Shown: positions 44,258 through 55,749 of the stretch, one piece after another
Layout of the letters: each line of letters opens with the position of its first letter
Position numbering within the stretch: the first letter of the stretch is position 1
Assembly: GCA_024516035.1 (NCBI GenBank)
Contig: CM044962.1
Span: 7,660,659 to 7,724,658, forward strand
Source: Bactericera cockerelli
Lineage: Eukaryota > Arthropoda > Insecta > Hemiptera > Triozidae
Direction of reading: 5' to 3'
Length of the DNA: 64,000 bases
Program-made: the position numbers and the translations under genes
Notes under the pieces: model-generated
Databases searched by the model: none
What the model saw: the letters and a program-made list of their open reading frames with translations, nothing else
What the model was told of the DNA's origin: nothing

Positions 44258-44545
44258 AACCAGCCTCCGTGGCGTAATGGTTGTGACTACGGCCCGTAGT
44301 CCAGAGTGCCCGAGTTCAATTCCCGGTTGGGGCAGACTTTTCGACGAAAATTCTGTTCCATCCGAACATGTGAAGCAGGCAATTCCGGCCCTACCCAGGC
44401 TGGGTGAGGTTAATGTGGGTAGCTGGTACGATTCCCAGCGAATGGAGGGTAGAACCCCCGTCCTGTCTACAACAAGTCAGAACGTTAAAACCAAATAGAA
44501 TCAATGGACATGAAAGGAGCCTAGATATTGGATCTGGGCGTGCAT
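44258..44545 (+). mobile_element. tRNA-derived SINE, family IV
   Basis: Complete head (CCTCCGTGGCGTAATGGTTG, GAGTTCAATTCCCGG) and body (CCCAGGCTGGGTGAGGTTAA, GTAGAACCCCCGTCC). It ends AATCAATGGACATGAAAGGAG, as at 19740. Confidence 0.85.
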
Positions 44546-44558
44546 ATGTATACATAAT

Positions 44559-45060
44559 CGTGGTTAAAAAAAGAAGAACGCCTCACTCAAAAGAATGATT
44601 ATAATTAGCTAAAAATAAATGATATCAAATTGAGAACACCTTACCACCTCTCTTTCTGTATCTCTGCACTCTTCTCTGAAAATATTCCTCTTATGTTTAT
44701 CTTTCTTTATCCTTTCTAGGGGTCATCCCCAACTTGATTTCTCTTTAAATTTACTTGTTGCACGGCAATAAAAAATGGCGGTAGGAGTATGATTTTTCTG
44801 AACTTATTTGATTTGAATCGAGAAAATTACACCGCGACCGCCTTTTTTATTGCCGTGCAACAAGTAAATTTAAAGAGAAATCAAGTTGGGGATGACCCCT
44901 AGAAAGGATAAAGAAAGATAAACATAAGAGGAATATTTTCAGAGAAGAGTGCAGAGATACAGAAAGAGAGGTGGTAAGGTGTTCTCAATTTGATATCATT
45001 TATTTTTAGCTAATTATAATCATTCTTTTGAGTGAGGCGTTCTTCTTTTTTTAACCACGA
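44559..45060. mobile_element. Foldback element: ~220-bp near-perfect inverted repeats
   Basis: The left arm (44559 to about 44785) and the right arm (about 44838 to 45060) are almost perfect inverted copies, separated by about 50 bp. Arm motifs include CGTGGTTAAAAAAAGAAGAACG, GAGAACACCTTACCACCTC and CTTGTTGCACGGCAAT. No reading frame is present. A transcript would form a very long hairpin. A fragment of the family is at 36870-36960. Confidence 0.9.
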
Positions 45061-45649
45061 AGTGGTGTTTTTGGGGGGATATCAGTTCTTTTTGTACGAA
45101 AATATAGGTTCATACACTACTGAAATATTATGAATAACAAAAGTAAATAAGCTGGGAAAATGTGAATGTACCAAGTTGTCTTTTTTTTTTTAAGATATAG
45201 TTTTAGCAGTACGTATTTAATTTTTCTATGGTCAAAATGTATTTGGATCACAGATTTGGCCCCCTTAGGTCCCCAAAGTGAGTAAATAATATATAAATTT
45301 GCATTGCAAGACCTTTTGATTCTATACTCAACATGATTAGGTTTATATTTCAATGCTAAATAGACCTCGGAGCCTCCTATGAGGGACACTAAAACACCTG
45401 GATTTACAAATGCCGAAGAAATTAATTTGTAATCACCTTATCAAGGTGAGGTAATGAGTTCTCTCCCGTTGAACTTTTCTTACTCGAATTCTCTCCGGCT
45501 TGTTGCAGGGGTCACGAGTATCTCTCCCGGAAATAAGACCATGCTTTTTTACATTAGGTATTTAAGAAAATGAAAACTATAAAATTACCATTTTTATATA
45601 AGAATCGGCCTTTTATAAGAAAATCTTTTAAATCTCTAACTAATGAAAG

Positions 45650-45845
45650 GCAATGCCTTCAGTATATAGTAGAGTTAGGTAAAATACATAGAATGCCATG
45701 CCTCAGGAACATAGTAGGGTTAGGGATAATACATAGAAGGCAATGCCTCGGGTTTATAGTAGGGTCAGGTAGAATTATAGGCCATGCCTTGGGTTTATCA
45801 TAGGGTTAGGAAAAATACATAGAAGGCCATGCCTCAGGTCTATAT
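45650..45845 (+). repeat. ~45-bp minisatellite
   Basis: About four imperfect units with GCCATGCCTCAGG, TATAGTAGGGTTAGG and AATACATAGAAGG. The short open frame over it (45570-45803) simply follows the repeat. Confidence 0.75.
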
Positions 45846-46044
45846 CAATGATTCCTAGGTGTTTCGATTATAATTTTTATGCTAGGTCTAAACTATGTAG
45901 GTATAAAATCAGGTAAAAATGCAAGCGACGCGACGGGAGACAATTTGGTGTTAATAAAACCATGAGCGGGAGAGAACTCGGTGGTGACGTCCCTTATCAA
46001 TACCTCACGAGGTATGAGTGTACCCCGGACATAATGGACAGAGA

Positions 46045-46140
46045 AAAAAAAACTTCCCTGAAGGGGATCGAACCCAAGTCATCATGCGTGCAAGCCTAGT
46101 ATGCTACCCACTTGGCCAAAGTCACTACTTTGTCACAATT
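46045..46140 (-). repeat. tRNA-like SINE head (minus strand)
   Basis: The minus strand has GGCCAAGTGGGTAGCATACTAG and B box GGGTTCGATCCCC. It is related to 15385-15470. A second minus-strand tRNA-like piece with GGGTTCGAATCC lies at about 46375-46440. Confidence 0.5.
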
Positions 46141-47127
46141 TTTAGTGAGTAGCATCGATATTATGAGAGCTAATTCATCATATTTTATCTCCATCCAACC
46201 ATGATTGTCCAAAATCAATCTCGTAATGCCGCCACAGGTCATTGGCCAATTCTGCAACTACTAAAATTTTCCTCGCGAGGGTAATGGGGTCGTCATGAAG
46301 ATTAAATATAAAGATCGGAAAAACAAAACAACGTTAAGCCCAAATTGAAAATATAGAGCTAAAAAAATTTCGTCCCCACCAGGATTCGAACCCATGCTGA
46401 CTGGGTGGCAGGTCGAGCATGCTACCAATGGACAAAGTTATCTTCTAAAGAAACGGACGGAAAATGAACTAAATTAATACTTGGAAACTTGAACATTAAA
46501 ATTTTGCAGTGAGAGAGCGAGGTCATCTCGAAAAATACATACTGGCCAAGATCTGACCACTAAGCTAAGGATTCGAAGGTACCTACCCGCCAAAGAAAAT
46601 GAAAAGGCCACCAGGTGCCACCCAGTGGACCGGATGAAGGAATAAAATCAATAAATTTGGTATCTGCTCATCAAGATCTTTCATTTGATACCACTTAAGA
46701 TTAGTATTATCCTTCAATTCCCGATTTGGGCTCCCAAAACCCGAGGCCGCCCAAATGGGCCGCCCGCTTATAATTTAGAATTTTTTTTTGGTCCGGGCTC
46801 ATCTCCATTATATCTTGATCACTTTAGACACCTCACTTAATCTTCAGTGCCAAGTTAAAGACACGAAGTCGGGTCTCAAAGGATCCGTATGAAAAAAAAC
46901 AGAAAAAAAAAAAAAAAAAACAAAATTATGAATCTTTTCATGTCTTTCACGATTGTTGGGGGGGTCTCGAAAATAGGGTTCCCGGTGTCCTAGGAAGTCA
47001 AACAAAGAGTCAAATCAACTTATTTTTCAACGTAGAGCCCATTTCTGCAATAAAAATCGCGATTTTTGAAATTCATGTTGCACTTTTCGCTGGCTGAAAG
47101 TACATGAAATGCATGGGAACTATGTTT

Positions 47128-47204
47128 TCCGTAACCTTACACTCTGCCGGGCTGTCTCTTTCTTTGTATTGGCGTTCTTCACACCTCGGCCGAGGTGTTT
47201 GATA
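47128..47204 (-). repeat. Repeat block with palindrome CACCTCGGCCGAGGTG
   Basis: The perfect 16-bp palindrome lies at 47182-47197. It is accompanied by GAGACAGCCCGGCAGAGTG and GGTTACGGAAAAC on the minus strand. The same block occurs downstream of gene A (35082-35142) and in intron 2 of gene B (49946-50015, plus strand). In A and B the block is about 60-160 bp past the stop codon and in the same orientation relative to the gene. Confidence 0.75.
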
Positions 47205-47269
47205 AGAAGTATTATAGAAATCATGAATGACCAGAAATCATTTTAGATTTCTAAATTACCTATATTGTT

Positions 47270-50200
47270 TCATGTTGATAGTAAATTCATAATGTTGAAG
47301 AGGGAATTTTTCGGAAATTTCTCGGAAATTAAACAAAAATTAACCTTAACAATAAATTCTAGACGTATTGGCACTTTCTTTCGCACCTGAGTTTTGTAGC
47401 CGGGTGCACTTGCTATGATTTGATAATACCCTAGAAATAGCATTCTCTTGTACTCTCCTCTTGCATCTGTCTTCACAACTATGTCTTTCTCTCCTTTTCT
47501 TTGAATTCGGACAACAGCCCCTTTCACAGGTATGCCTTCTTTATTTATGACATAGCCGCAGATACCATGGGAAGTACCCTGGTACATAACATGTAAATTC
47601 TGATTAACGGAACGTTGTAGTTCGTTGAGGGCCACCTCTGCCTTGTAAGGCAGGAAGCAAGGGGCTGATGAGTATAAAGAATAAAAACCATCGTTCAGTC
47701 TGAGCCAGTACTCTCCGCTATCTCCCACAGGAACTTGCGTCACCAAGGAGCCATCGCGACCAGTTGCGTTATCCTTGGTTAGCACTTGGATGGTCACTTG
47801 TACTGGCTTACCCATTAGACCCATCACAGTACCGAAGACACCTTGCCGAATCAAAGTCAAGTCAAGTTGGAAAGGTTCCTCCTCGGTCACATTCACTGAC
47901 ATGTTCTTACCTGCGCAGCCGGGGGCACTCGCCATGATGAGATACTTCCCCGGACTCAGCATCATCCCGAATTTACCGTCATGCACCCTGTAATCGTTTC
48001 CAATTTTTTGCCAGTTTCTAATGAAAAGACTTGGATAATGCCTCTTTGAACTGGTTTACGATTATCATCGTTCACTATTGTACCAGAGACACTTTTTCGA
48101 ACCAGAACGAAATCTAGTTGGACATGAGGTTCCTTTGTCAGATCCACCTGTTTCGTCTTCTCTATGAAGGTGGGAGGCGCACGCACTGTCACCTCATACG
48201 ACCCTGGGACCAGCAGCCTCCAGTACTCTCCGTCTTCAGTCGTCTTAATAGATTTGTGTTTTCCTTTCACTTCCACTGAAGCTCCTTTGACAGGTTTGCC
48301 TTCCTTGTCCGTCACCAGGCCGAAGATTCCTTGGTGGATGCTTTCGATAAAGTGTAGCATGGATGGCAGGTTTGCGGCCCAATAGAGAGGAAGGTCAGAC
48401 GGTGGGACCCATTTGTCACAACTGAGGTGGAAGGTGATTTCGAAGCAGTTGGAGAAGAAGTAGTTTGCATCTTGCATACCTGAGTAACAAACAGAATTAC
48501 AGCTACAGTAGTGTTGGAAAATTATTCGATTTCTTCAAAGTTCAAACAAAATTGAAAGCACGATGCTTTGAATCTGAAAGTTTTTACACTAAATGCCAAC
48601 AAAATTAAACGTTTTTTTGGGGGTAGTAATCAACTGCATGGTCATATCACGACGAGGGTGTTACCCTCCATTCGCGGATAGACAGACGGGCGCAGAGACC
48701 CATGGCCGAAAACAACTTTTTGGTATTGTGAGGCTATGATTCGTATTCGTCTGTGAAAAACTGGGTAGGTCAAATTTTCGACGAATACAATACTTTCCTT
48801 ATTATAGGATAAGGAAAGTGAAAAGGTCCCGCCTAATCCTATGTGATACAAAAACATTTTAAAAAGAAGTTAATACTTCAATAAAAATGTAAAACTTAAA
48901 GTTAATTTGAAATTCAATCATCATCCAACTCACAAACAAACTTAAAAGTCGCCGAAAACTTTAAAGTGAGCTTCTTAGTGAACTCCAAAAGAATAGGGGT
49001 AAAATCCTCGAACTAGATGAACTTACCATTAAAAAGGGTTAAAGATACGATATACGATAAGTAAAATGTAACCACTTCAGAATCAGAATAAACAGAAAAG
49101 TGAGAAGTTGTACTTACTTCCACGTTTTATATTATTCAAACAGTCTCCGTTAGTTATTCCATCTGAGAAATATTTATCGCATGAGTCGTCCAATGGCATC
49201 ATCGGATTCCGTTCATCATAATCCTTGGCCAACTTCTCAAGAATCTCATCATCCGAAGTCAAAGTCACAACCCCATATTCCTCAGAGCAGTCTGCATTAT
49301 GAAAGGGATAACCGCCCTGAAGGTTTCCAGAAAGAACAAATGGATGTTTCTTGATTAAGTCCAACATACTCTGTGTCTCTTGTTGGTAAGGCCTGAAAAA
49401 GACAACGAGGCAACTGCTATACAGTAACAACAAGAACAAAGTAGTGAACTTTTTGGGCAAAAATGTAAATACATGTTTTTAAAATCAAACAAGCTTGGAT
49501 TTTCAAGATCTTCGATGGTAAAGCGCATCGCCAATTCGCCACCGATGTTTAACGTGTTGTTCAACAATTTTGCCGTGTTGAAAATTTAGGTGGGACGATG
49601 CAGTGTTGATCAGCATTGTTGAACATTAGAGAGACAGCAAAATTACTAGTCCTAAACAGATGTGTTCGGGACTGACAAGCATTTGAGATCGTACTGTTTC
49701 CCAAACCCATCAATACCATTTTGTACTGATGGGTTTGGGAAAGTACATGAGGAGCGGTCTCTAAGAAAGGCCATTTGCGGAAAAATGATCCTTAAGAAAA
49801 AGCGCTAAAAAGTTTTCAACTTTAGATTACTCCGTCAGATTTTCAGGTACAGATTTAAACACAAAAAAATGAGAGTGCGTTTTGTGACAGTCGAAAGAGA
49901 GATTTTCGAGAGTAGAAATTGTTTTTGGAATAGGCTACTGGTGTATCAAACACCTCGGCCGAGGTGTGAAGAACGCCTCTACAAAGAAAGAGACAGCCCG
50001 GCAGAGTGTAAGGTTGAACAGACTGACAAGTGTGACACATTTCTTACCAAGTATCTTCCAGGGTCGTCTCTGGGAAATCCTGATCCAGTTCTACATTTAG
50101 TCCGTTGGACGAGTGTTGAGGGGGTACCAATGTGTTGTCTTGTTCCAAGGAAAACAAGCGATCCGGATTCAGAGTGGGTACAATCCAGATATCAGTCGTG

Positions 50201-51243
50201 TTCAAGAGTCGAGTGATGTCCTCGTCAATACCATCCCTGTACACCAGGTGCTGTATGAGTGACACCTGGGGAGTTTTGGAATGGTTTTTAATGGGCTAAA
50301 AATTAGAATTTTAATGGGCTAAAAAAAAAAAAAAAATTAGACAGTCTGGCTGGGGGACTATAAACAGGGAGTAGACCAGCAGTCTTGCTGGGGGACTATA
50401 AACAGGCTGGGGTTCTGGGGGTCCCTTGTCAATTATTAGCATCTTGTAAAGACAGTGGTAGAAGTGCTGAGTCATTCCTCCACTGTCTGGCTACCATCGT
50501 TCACGATGACGCCACCCTATGATGATGATGAAAAATTAGACATTGCTATCTGCTTTTAATTCAATAATTATCGAGTCAATTTTCTTATAGCATCTGTAGG
50601 GAATACTGAAGTGTTTTGCTGGGATATATTTTACAGCTGAGAATTTAGATATTTTTTAGGAAGACAGTGTTTTTATACCTTCTTTCCCCGTTTCCTCCCA
50701 TCCTAAACGTCAGGACTTTGAGTATGTATGTGTACTTTGAAACCCTCCTAAACAAGTTTCCTAAATAATTGGCAGCGTCATCTCTCACACACTCTACACC
50801 TTGTATAAGCCTTTTTTAATAGGACTATTTCCTATTTAGGAGTTTTCTTTTTTATGTACTAACAATATGTATACCATTAATGCGTATCCAACAGTCTCAT
50901 CTCCATTGATATTCGCCACAAATTTGAACATCGGCTTCAGGATCTTCCTTTTTTTCTGGACATCCCGACTGATCTGCACCGCCCAGATTGGGTTTCCAGC
51001 AAAGGTACTTTTCCCTATCTCGATGCGTTTCATAATAGGGGAATAGTTCTCGGCGAGAGTTTCCAAAAGGTCTCTCAAAGCAAATGAAGTCAAATAGTGG
51101 TCATGTTCGATTTCCTTTTCAATGTGCACTGACGGCGTCGCTGTCATGGTGAGATTGTATGAACTGGTGATTGTGCAGGAGACTTTTCTTGAGAAGAAAA
51201 AACCCGACAGAAGAAGGAAGAGAGTTAAAAATTGTTGAACCAT
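47270..51243 (-). pseudogene. Carboxypeptidase D/E-like pseudoenzyme B, with one frameshift
   Basis: Exons on the minus strand: 51243-50875, 50265-50048, 49392-49118 and 48479-47270, with the same intron phases as gene A. The second Met (51243) starts a signal peptide, MVQQFLTLFLLLSGFFF. The M14 fold is close to A: NINGDETVGY (His to Asn), ELDQDFPE (Asn-Arg to Asp-Gln), LSGNLQGG (His to Gln) and FEITFHLSC (Glu to His), so every key change of A is shared. Exon 3 lacks five residues after LQGG relative to A. Four transthyretin-like domains follow. In domain 2 an A-run of six on the minus strand (around 48003-48010) is one base short of the frame that A predicts, ending the first frame at 47962; the second frame carries on from about 47986 to 47270. 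This may be a real null allele or a homopolymer assembly error. One added base would give 690 residues. Confidence 0.8.
50338..50527 (+). repeat. Family VI repeat in intron 1 of gene B
   Basis: GGACTATAAACAGGGAGTAGACC, AGACAGTGGTAGAAGTG and CCATCGTTCACGATGACGCC match 27056-27240. It ends in a GATGAT repeat. Noncoding. Confidence 0.7.
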
Positions 51244-51297
51244 GTCCCAAAAACAAATCATATTTCAAAGCAGCTTGCAACTGGAGATTACGAAAAG

Positions 51298-52110
51298 GGT
51301 ACTCTCTACAGACGTGTTAACAATGTTCTACCTTATGTAGGTAGTAGGTACACTGGTACATACATACGTGAGTTATTGTAAAGAGAGTCAGGTACAGTTA
51401 ACTGTATCAGACTTTTACAATGACGTACGTACCAACATACTTGTTTCTTCTGGGTACTAATTAGCTAACAATAAATCAGCTGTCATACACATGTTTCTCC
51501 ATCTCGAGAGAGGAACAATTTATTTATTATTTAAAGAAACAAATGATTCTGCTCTTTTACAGAGTTGCTAAAACACAGTATACCATTCAATACTTGTAGT
51601 ACTAGAAAAATATCATCCTCATGATATATTCTTTAGACCAAGGGTGCCCAACCTTTACAGAAGAAGATCTAATATAAAGTCAGATAATCAACGCAATCGA
51701 CCAGAAAACCTCGTTCACAATCATTTTGTACTTTAGAGATCTAGACTTTTAGAACGTCATTTCACCTCTCTGGACGTGATCGACCGGTATGCTGGGAATT
51801 CTAATGGCCGAATCAAAATACTCTTCCTTCCTTATAGCTCTAATCAAGTAATCAGGCATGAACATAATATTACCCGCTTTAAGCTTAATACATAATATCT
51901 GTCTACTGTCTAGCATCTCCCTGGTGTGGCGGCAGTGGCGTGAGCTACGCCGGATTGTTCTGCTGCTCTCTTACAGGGTCAGTAATCCTCTAGTGACCAT
52001 GTACTCTTCTACAGCCGTGTTAATAATGTTCTACCTTATGTAGGTAACGTAGGTACATACGTGCGTCATTGTAAAGAGTCAGGTACAGTTAACTGTACCA
52101 GACTTTTGTC
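51298..52110 (+). repeat. Direct repeat in the B-C divergent promoter region
   Basis: A segment of about 110 bp at 51298-51420 recurs at 52007-52110: GTGTTAAC/TAATGTTCTACC, TTATGTAGGTA, GTCAGGTACAGTTAACTGTA. The palindrome TACAGTTAACTGTA is kept in both. The genes start 1.16 kb apart in opposite directions, and both copies lie between them. The intervening sequence (51640-51800) has a hAT-like GGGTGCCCAACCTTT tip. Confidence 0.65.
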
Positions 52111-52330
52111 TTCTCCTTGTATAGCGTCCCCAGCCAGACACCTGGGTCGGCTGCGTTGTCTTGTTAAGGTGCTATTCCCACGTTTCGCTGCTGCGTCATA
52201 GCTGGTAATGCAGCTGAGGTAATAGCTAATTAATGTTAACGTAATTAGCTATGACAGCTGATTCGTCGTCATCATCATCAGATACCCGAGAGTAACTGCT
52301 GTTCCAGACAACTTGCAACAAACAGAACGT

Positions 52331-52338
52331 TATATAAA
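52331..52338 (+). promoter_or_regulatory. TATA box of carboxypeptidase-like gene C
   Basis: TATATAAA lies 66 bp before the start codon, giving a short 5' UTR if transcription starts near 52360. Confidence 0.6.
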
Positions 52339-52793
52339 CTGACACAGAAGTGTTTCACTTTACTTTCAATTTTGAATTCAACTTGCGCTTTTTCAATTAA
52401 GTCATGGTTTTACAATGTTTAATCGTTTTTCTTATATCCTCTGTTTATTCCTTATCACAATTAAGTCAAAATGAATCCTCGAACCTTAATGCGTCTTCGA
52501 GCATGAATGAATCTTCGAACTTCAGCGCGATGAAGACTATACTCCAATTTGGAAAAGATGAAATCAGACTGGACCAGTACTTGAGTTTGGAGAAGCTGGG
52601 GATCCTTATAGATAAATTAGTTTTGGAACGGGGAGACATTGTGAGAAAGACTTCGTTGGGCCTGAGTGCCAAGTGGAAGAGCCCAATCTGGGCGGTGGAA
52701 ATTAGTCGCGATGTAAATCAGGAAAGGCCCCTACTCAAGCCGATGTTCAGGTTCTCAGCCAATATACATGGAGACGATGTTGTCGGATACTCA

Positions 52794-53300
52794 CTGCTGG
52801 TATGTATGCGGGGCTTTTAATATGGGTAACTGCTGGTATGTATGCGGGGCTTTTAATATGGGTAACTGCTGGTATGTATGCGGGGCTTTTAATATGGGTA
52901 ACTGCTGGTATGTATTCGGGTCTTTTAATATAGGAAACTGCTGGTATGTATGCGGGGCTTTTAATATAGGTAACTGCTGGTATGCATGCGGGGCTTTTAA
53001 TATAGGTAACTGCTGGTATGTATGCGGGGCTTTTAATATTATGGGTAACTGGTGGTATGTATGCGGGGCTTTTAATATGGGTAACTGCTGGTATGTATGC
53101 GGGGCTTTTAATATAGGTAACTGCTGGTATGTATGCGGGGCTTTTAATATGGGTAACTGCTGGTATGTATGCGGGGCTTTTAATATGGGTAACTGGTGGT
53201 ATGTCAGCGGGGCTTTTCATATAGGTAACTGCTGGTATGTATGTGGGGTTTTTAATATAGGTAACTGCTGGTATGTATTCGGGACTTTTAATATGGGTAA
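52794..53300 (+). repeat. 36-bp minisatellite (14 units) carrying copies of the exon 1 splice donor
   Basis: Unit CTGCTGGTATGTATGCGGGG followed by CTTTTAATATGGGTAA, 14 copies, one with a 3-bp insertion (507 bp in total). The first unit straddles the end of exon 1 of gene C (CTGCTG|GTATGT). Because 36 is divisible by three, frames stay open on both strands (for example GNCWYVCGAFNM repeated), but these are repeat artefacts. Confidence 0.92.
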
Positions 53301-54867
53301 CTTTCTTGCTAACTTTTTGGAGGGGGGGGGGGGGGGATAAAACGTCCCTTTCAACTGCATGCTCAAACTATGACGGTGGTTTTACCGTACATTCGCTGGA
53401 AACTCACAAACCAGCTACTCAAAGTTTTATCTGAAACCCTGCAACCAGGTCACAGATATATATTTTATTTAAACATTAATAAAATTAATAGTTATTAATA
53501 AAAGATGTAACTATATTTTAAAAAGGTACTCCTGCTCCATCTTCGATTAAATTATAACTGCGTGAGTGGTATTTAGATCCCCGTAGCCTCAAAGATACCG
53601 CTCGAATGATGGCGAACTGAATTTTTGTTTTGATCCATCCAACATATACTGATTAAGCTTGAAAAAAGTTTACACAGCATCATGAGATTGATTTCAGGCA
53701 TCACTCACGCAATATTTGGTGTATAGTGACGGCCCTCACAACCCTCGTGTCCAAGATTTACTCAATAATACTCATATTTGGATCATACCTACCATCAATC
53801 CGGATGGCTTTCGAAAATCAAAAGTAGGATCTAACGGAACAACCAGCCCGAAAGAAGTGAATCTGGACAAAGATTTCCCGTTGGCTTGTGATCTAAATTA
53901 CTTGATTCAGTAAGTTTTTTTTAGAAAAAAGAAATAATAGCGGTTTTCTTGCATCATTTTTTTTTTATCTTGAACTTTTTGAAACCTGTCCCAAATTTAC
54001 CGGTATTTTCGGGGGTCACGCTTGGACTAATATTTCTATTATTCATCCTAGATAAGGGTTGTGACATATCAAATCTAACAATTCAAGGTGCTGATTACGA
54101 TTTTGATAATCATTTAGTTTTTGCCGAATGTGTCAGTTGAGTGGCGGAAATTGACCGCTGTTTGGCGACTTGGGTCGATCTTGCTACACGGTTAGCGATA
54201 TTGAGAAATACATGATAGTTCAACCCTATTTATCATTTACTAAACACCAGACCATTGTAAAGGTTTGAAAAGTCGCAAATACAGTTACCAGTGGCGGAAT
54301 TAAACTTATTTTCGAGGGATAAGGAAAGTTAAAGTGTGATGTTCATTGTCCACACCAATTTATTTAATAAACGTATAATTTATTTAATAAAGGTAATAAA
54401 GTAATGAAAAAAAAAAAAATAACTTCCGGTGATCGTTATGTAGGCCCTACTTTTTCTAAAGAAATGAAAACGATCCAACCAAAATAAAAGAAAGAACTAC
54501 AGGAAAATGTATGAAACTTGAAAAGAGAAATTTTCTTTTGCGGAAACGGCTACCTATCGATATGTATTCTCTTTTGCAGGACTCGCCAACCTGAAACTCT
54601 GTCTATGCTGAAGCACATCACGACTAACCCAGTCGTTCTTTCTGCCAACCTCCAAGGTGGCGATGTCGTGGCCAGTTATCTTACGAGTGAAGTTGGCAAC
54701 GGTTCCAAGGACGACTCGGAAATCTTTGAGAAGTTGGCCAGGGATTATGCGGCACATAATCCCATTATGAAACTCGGAAGAGCATGTGGTGGTGATTTCC
54801 AAGATGGAATAACCACGAGAAGTGTGAGCAAAGCATTTAGAAGTAAGTTATTACTTCCGACTATATG

Positions 54868-55081
54868 TATGGTCTGTCTCGGTAGCTCAGTGGTAAAGGC
54901 GGCACTCTATGAATCCAAAGATTCCAGAGGTCGTGGGTTCAAAACCCAGCCGGGACATGACAAGTTATCCTCCCATTTGGGATTTATACCACATAATAAT
55001 ATGTCTTGTGCTTATTGCTGGAATAATGGGACTTTAATAGTCCTTATCGGGCAGTATAAATAAGGCGATATTATTATTATT
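54868..55081 (+). mobile_element. tRNA-derived SINE, family I
   Basis: A box GGTAGCTCAGTGG, B box GGTTCAAAACC, body GACAAGTTATCCTCC and GGGCAGTATAAATAAGGCG, ATT tail. It lies in intron 3 of gene C. Confidence 0.8.
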
Positions 55082-55264
55082 AATGTTATATTAGAATATC
55101 ATAAACACAATACTTACTTCTTCAATATCCAAGATTAGCCAGCGTCGATGACACGTTGAACACACCAGGTCAAGCAACATCTAGAGAGTTTAGGATTAGG
55201 ATTTTTATTATTATCTGATCTGGTTGCAGGGTTTTCAGTGAAACCCTTAGGTACAATTAACACT

Positions 55265-55440
55265 GCGACCTAATTAGATCTATTGTAACCAGTTGATTCT
55301 ATTTGGTTTTAACGTCCTGATTGAGATAGATAGTATAGGACGGGGGTTTTACCCTCCATTCGCTGGGAATCGTACCAGCTACCAACATTAACCTCACCCA
55401 GCCTGGGTAGGGCCGGAAATACCAGCCTCACGTGTTTGGA
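55265..55440 (-). repeat. SINE family IV body (minus strand)
   Basis: The minus strand carries CCCAGGCTGGGTGAGGTTAA, AGCGAATGGAGGGTAAAACC and the AACGTTAAAACC-like end in order. The tRNA head is absent. A short 5S-like piece lies just left (55138-55180). Confidence 0.6.
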
Positions 55441-55493
55441 GGGAACCTTTGCTATATACCTACCTGTAATTAGAAATATCTCATAGAGATAAT

Positions 55494-55749
55494 CAAGGGC
55501 GCACGGTGCTAAGGAGCTGCGGAACTGCAGCACCCCCAGGCAAAAAATAAAAAGAGAGTGTTTTCTAGCTCGTACACAACAAAAATTATCTCACATTTCT
55601 AGAATTATTCTATCCACAGTTATTATTAATGTGCGCGCGGTAAAAAAAACTCAAACTCTTTATATACCGAAAGAGCGATTCTATTAATTCCATTTTAGTC
55701 CGGTTTATTTGGCAGCACCCCTAAAACATTTTCCCACCGGCCGCGCCTG
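55494..55749. mobile_element. hAT MITE (short relative of the 7254 element)
   Basis: It is flanked by an exact 8-bp duplication GAGATAAT (55486-55493 and 55750-55757). Both subterminal regions match the 1573-bp element (GTGCTAAGGAGCTGCGGAAC; CAGCACCCC...CCACCGGCCGCGCCTG). The 256-bp copy lacks the interior. Confidence 0.9.

Noticed and set aside
52794..53300. CRISPR-like array
   Set aside because: Units are head-to-tail with no unique spacers, in an animal gene intron.
52747..53340. Open frames on both strands over the 36-bp array (GNCWYVCGAFNM; IKSPAYIPAVTH)
   Set aside because: A unit length divisible by three keeps frames open automatically; the array lies in intron 1 after the donor.
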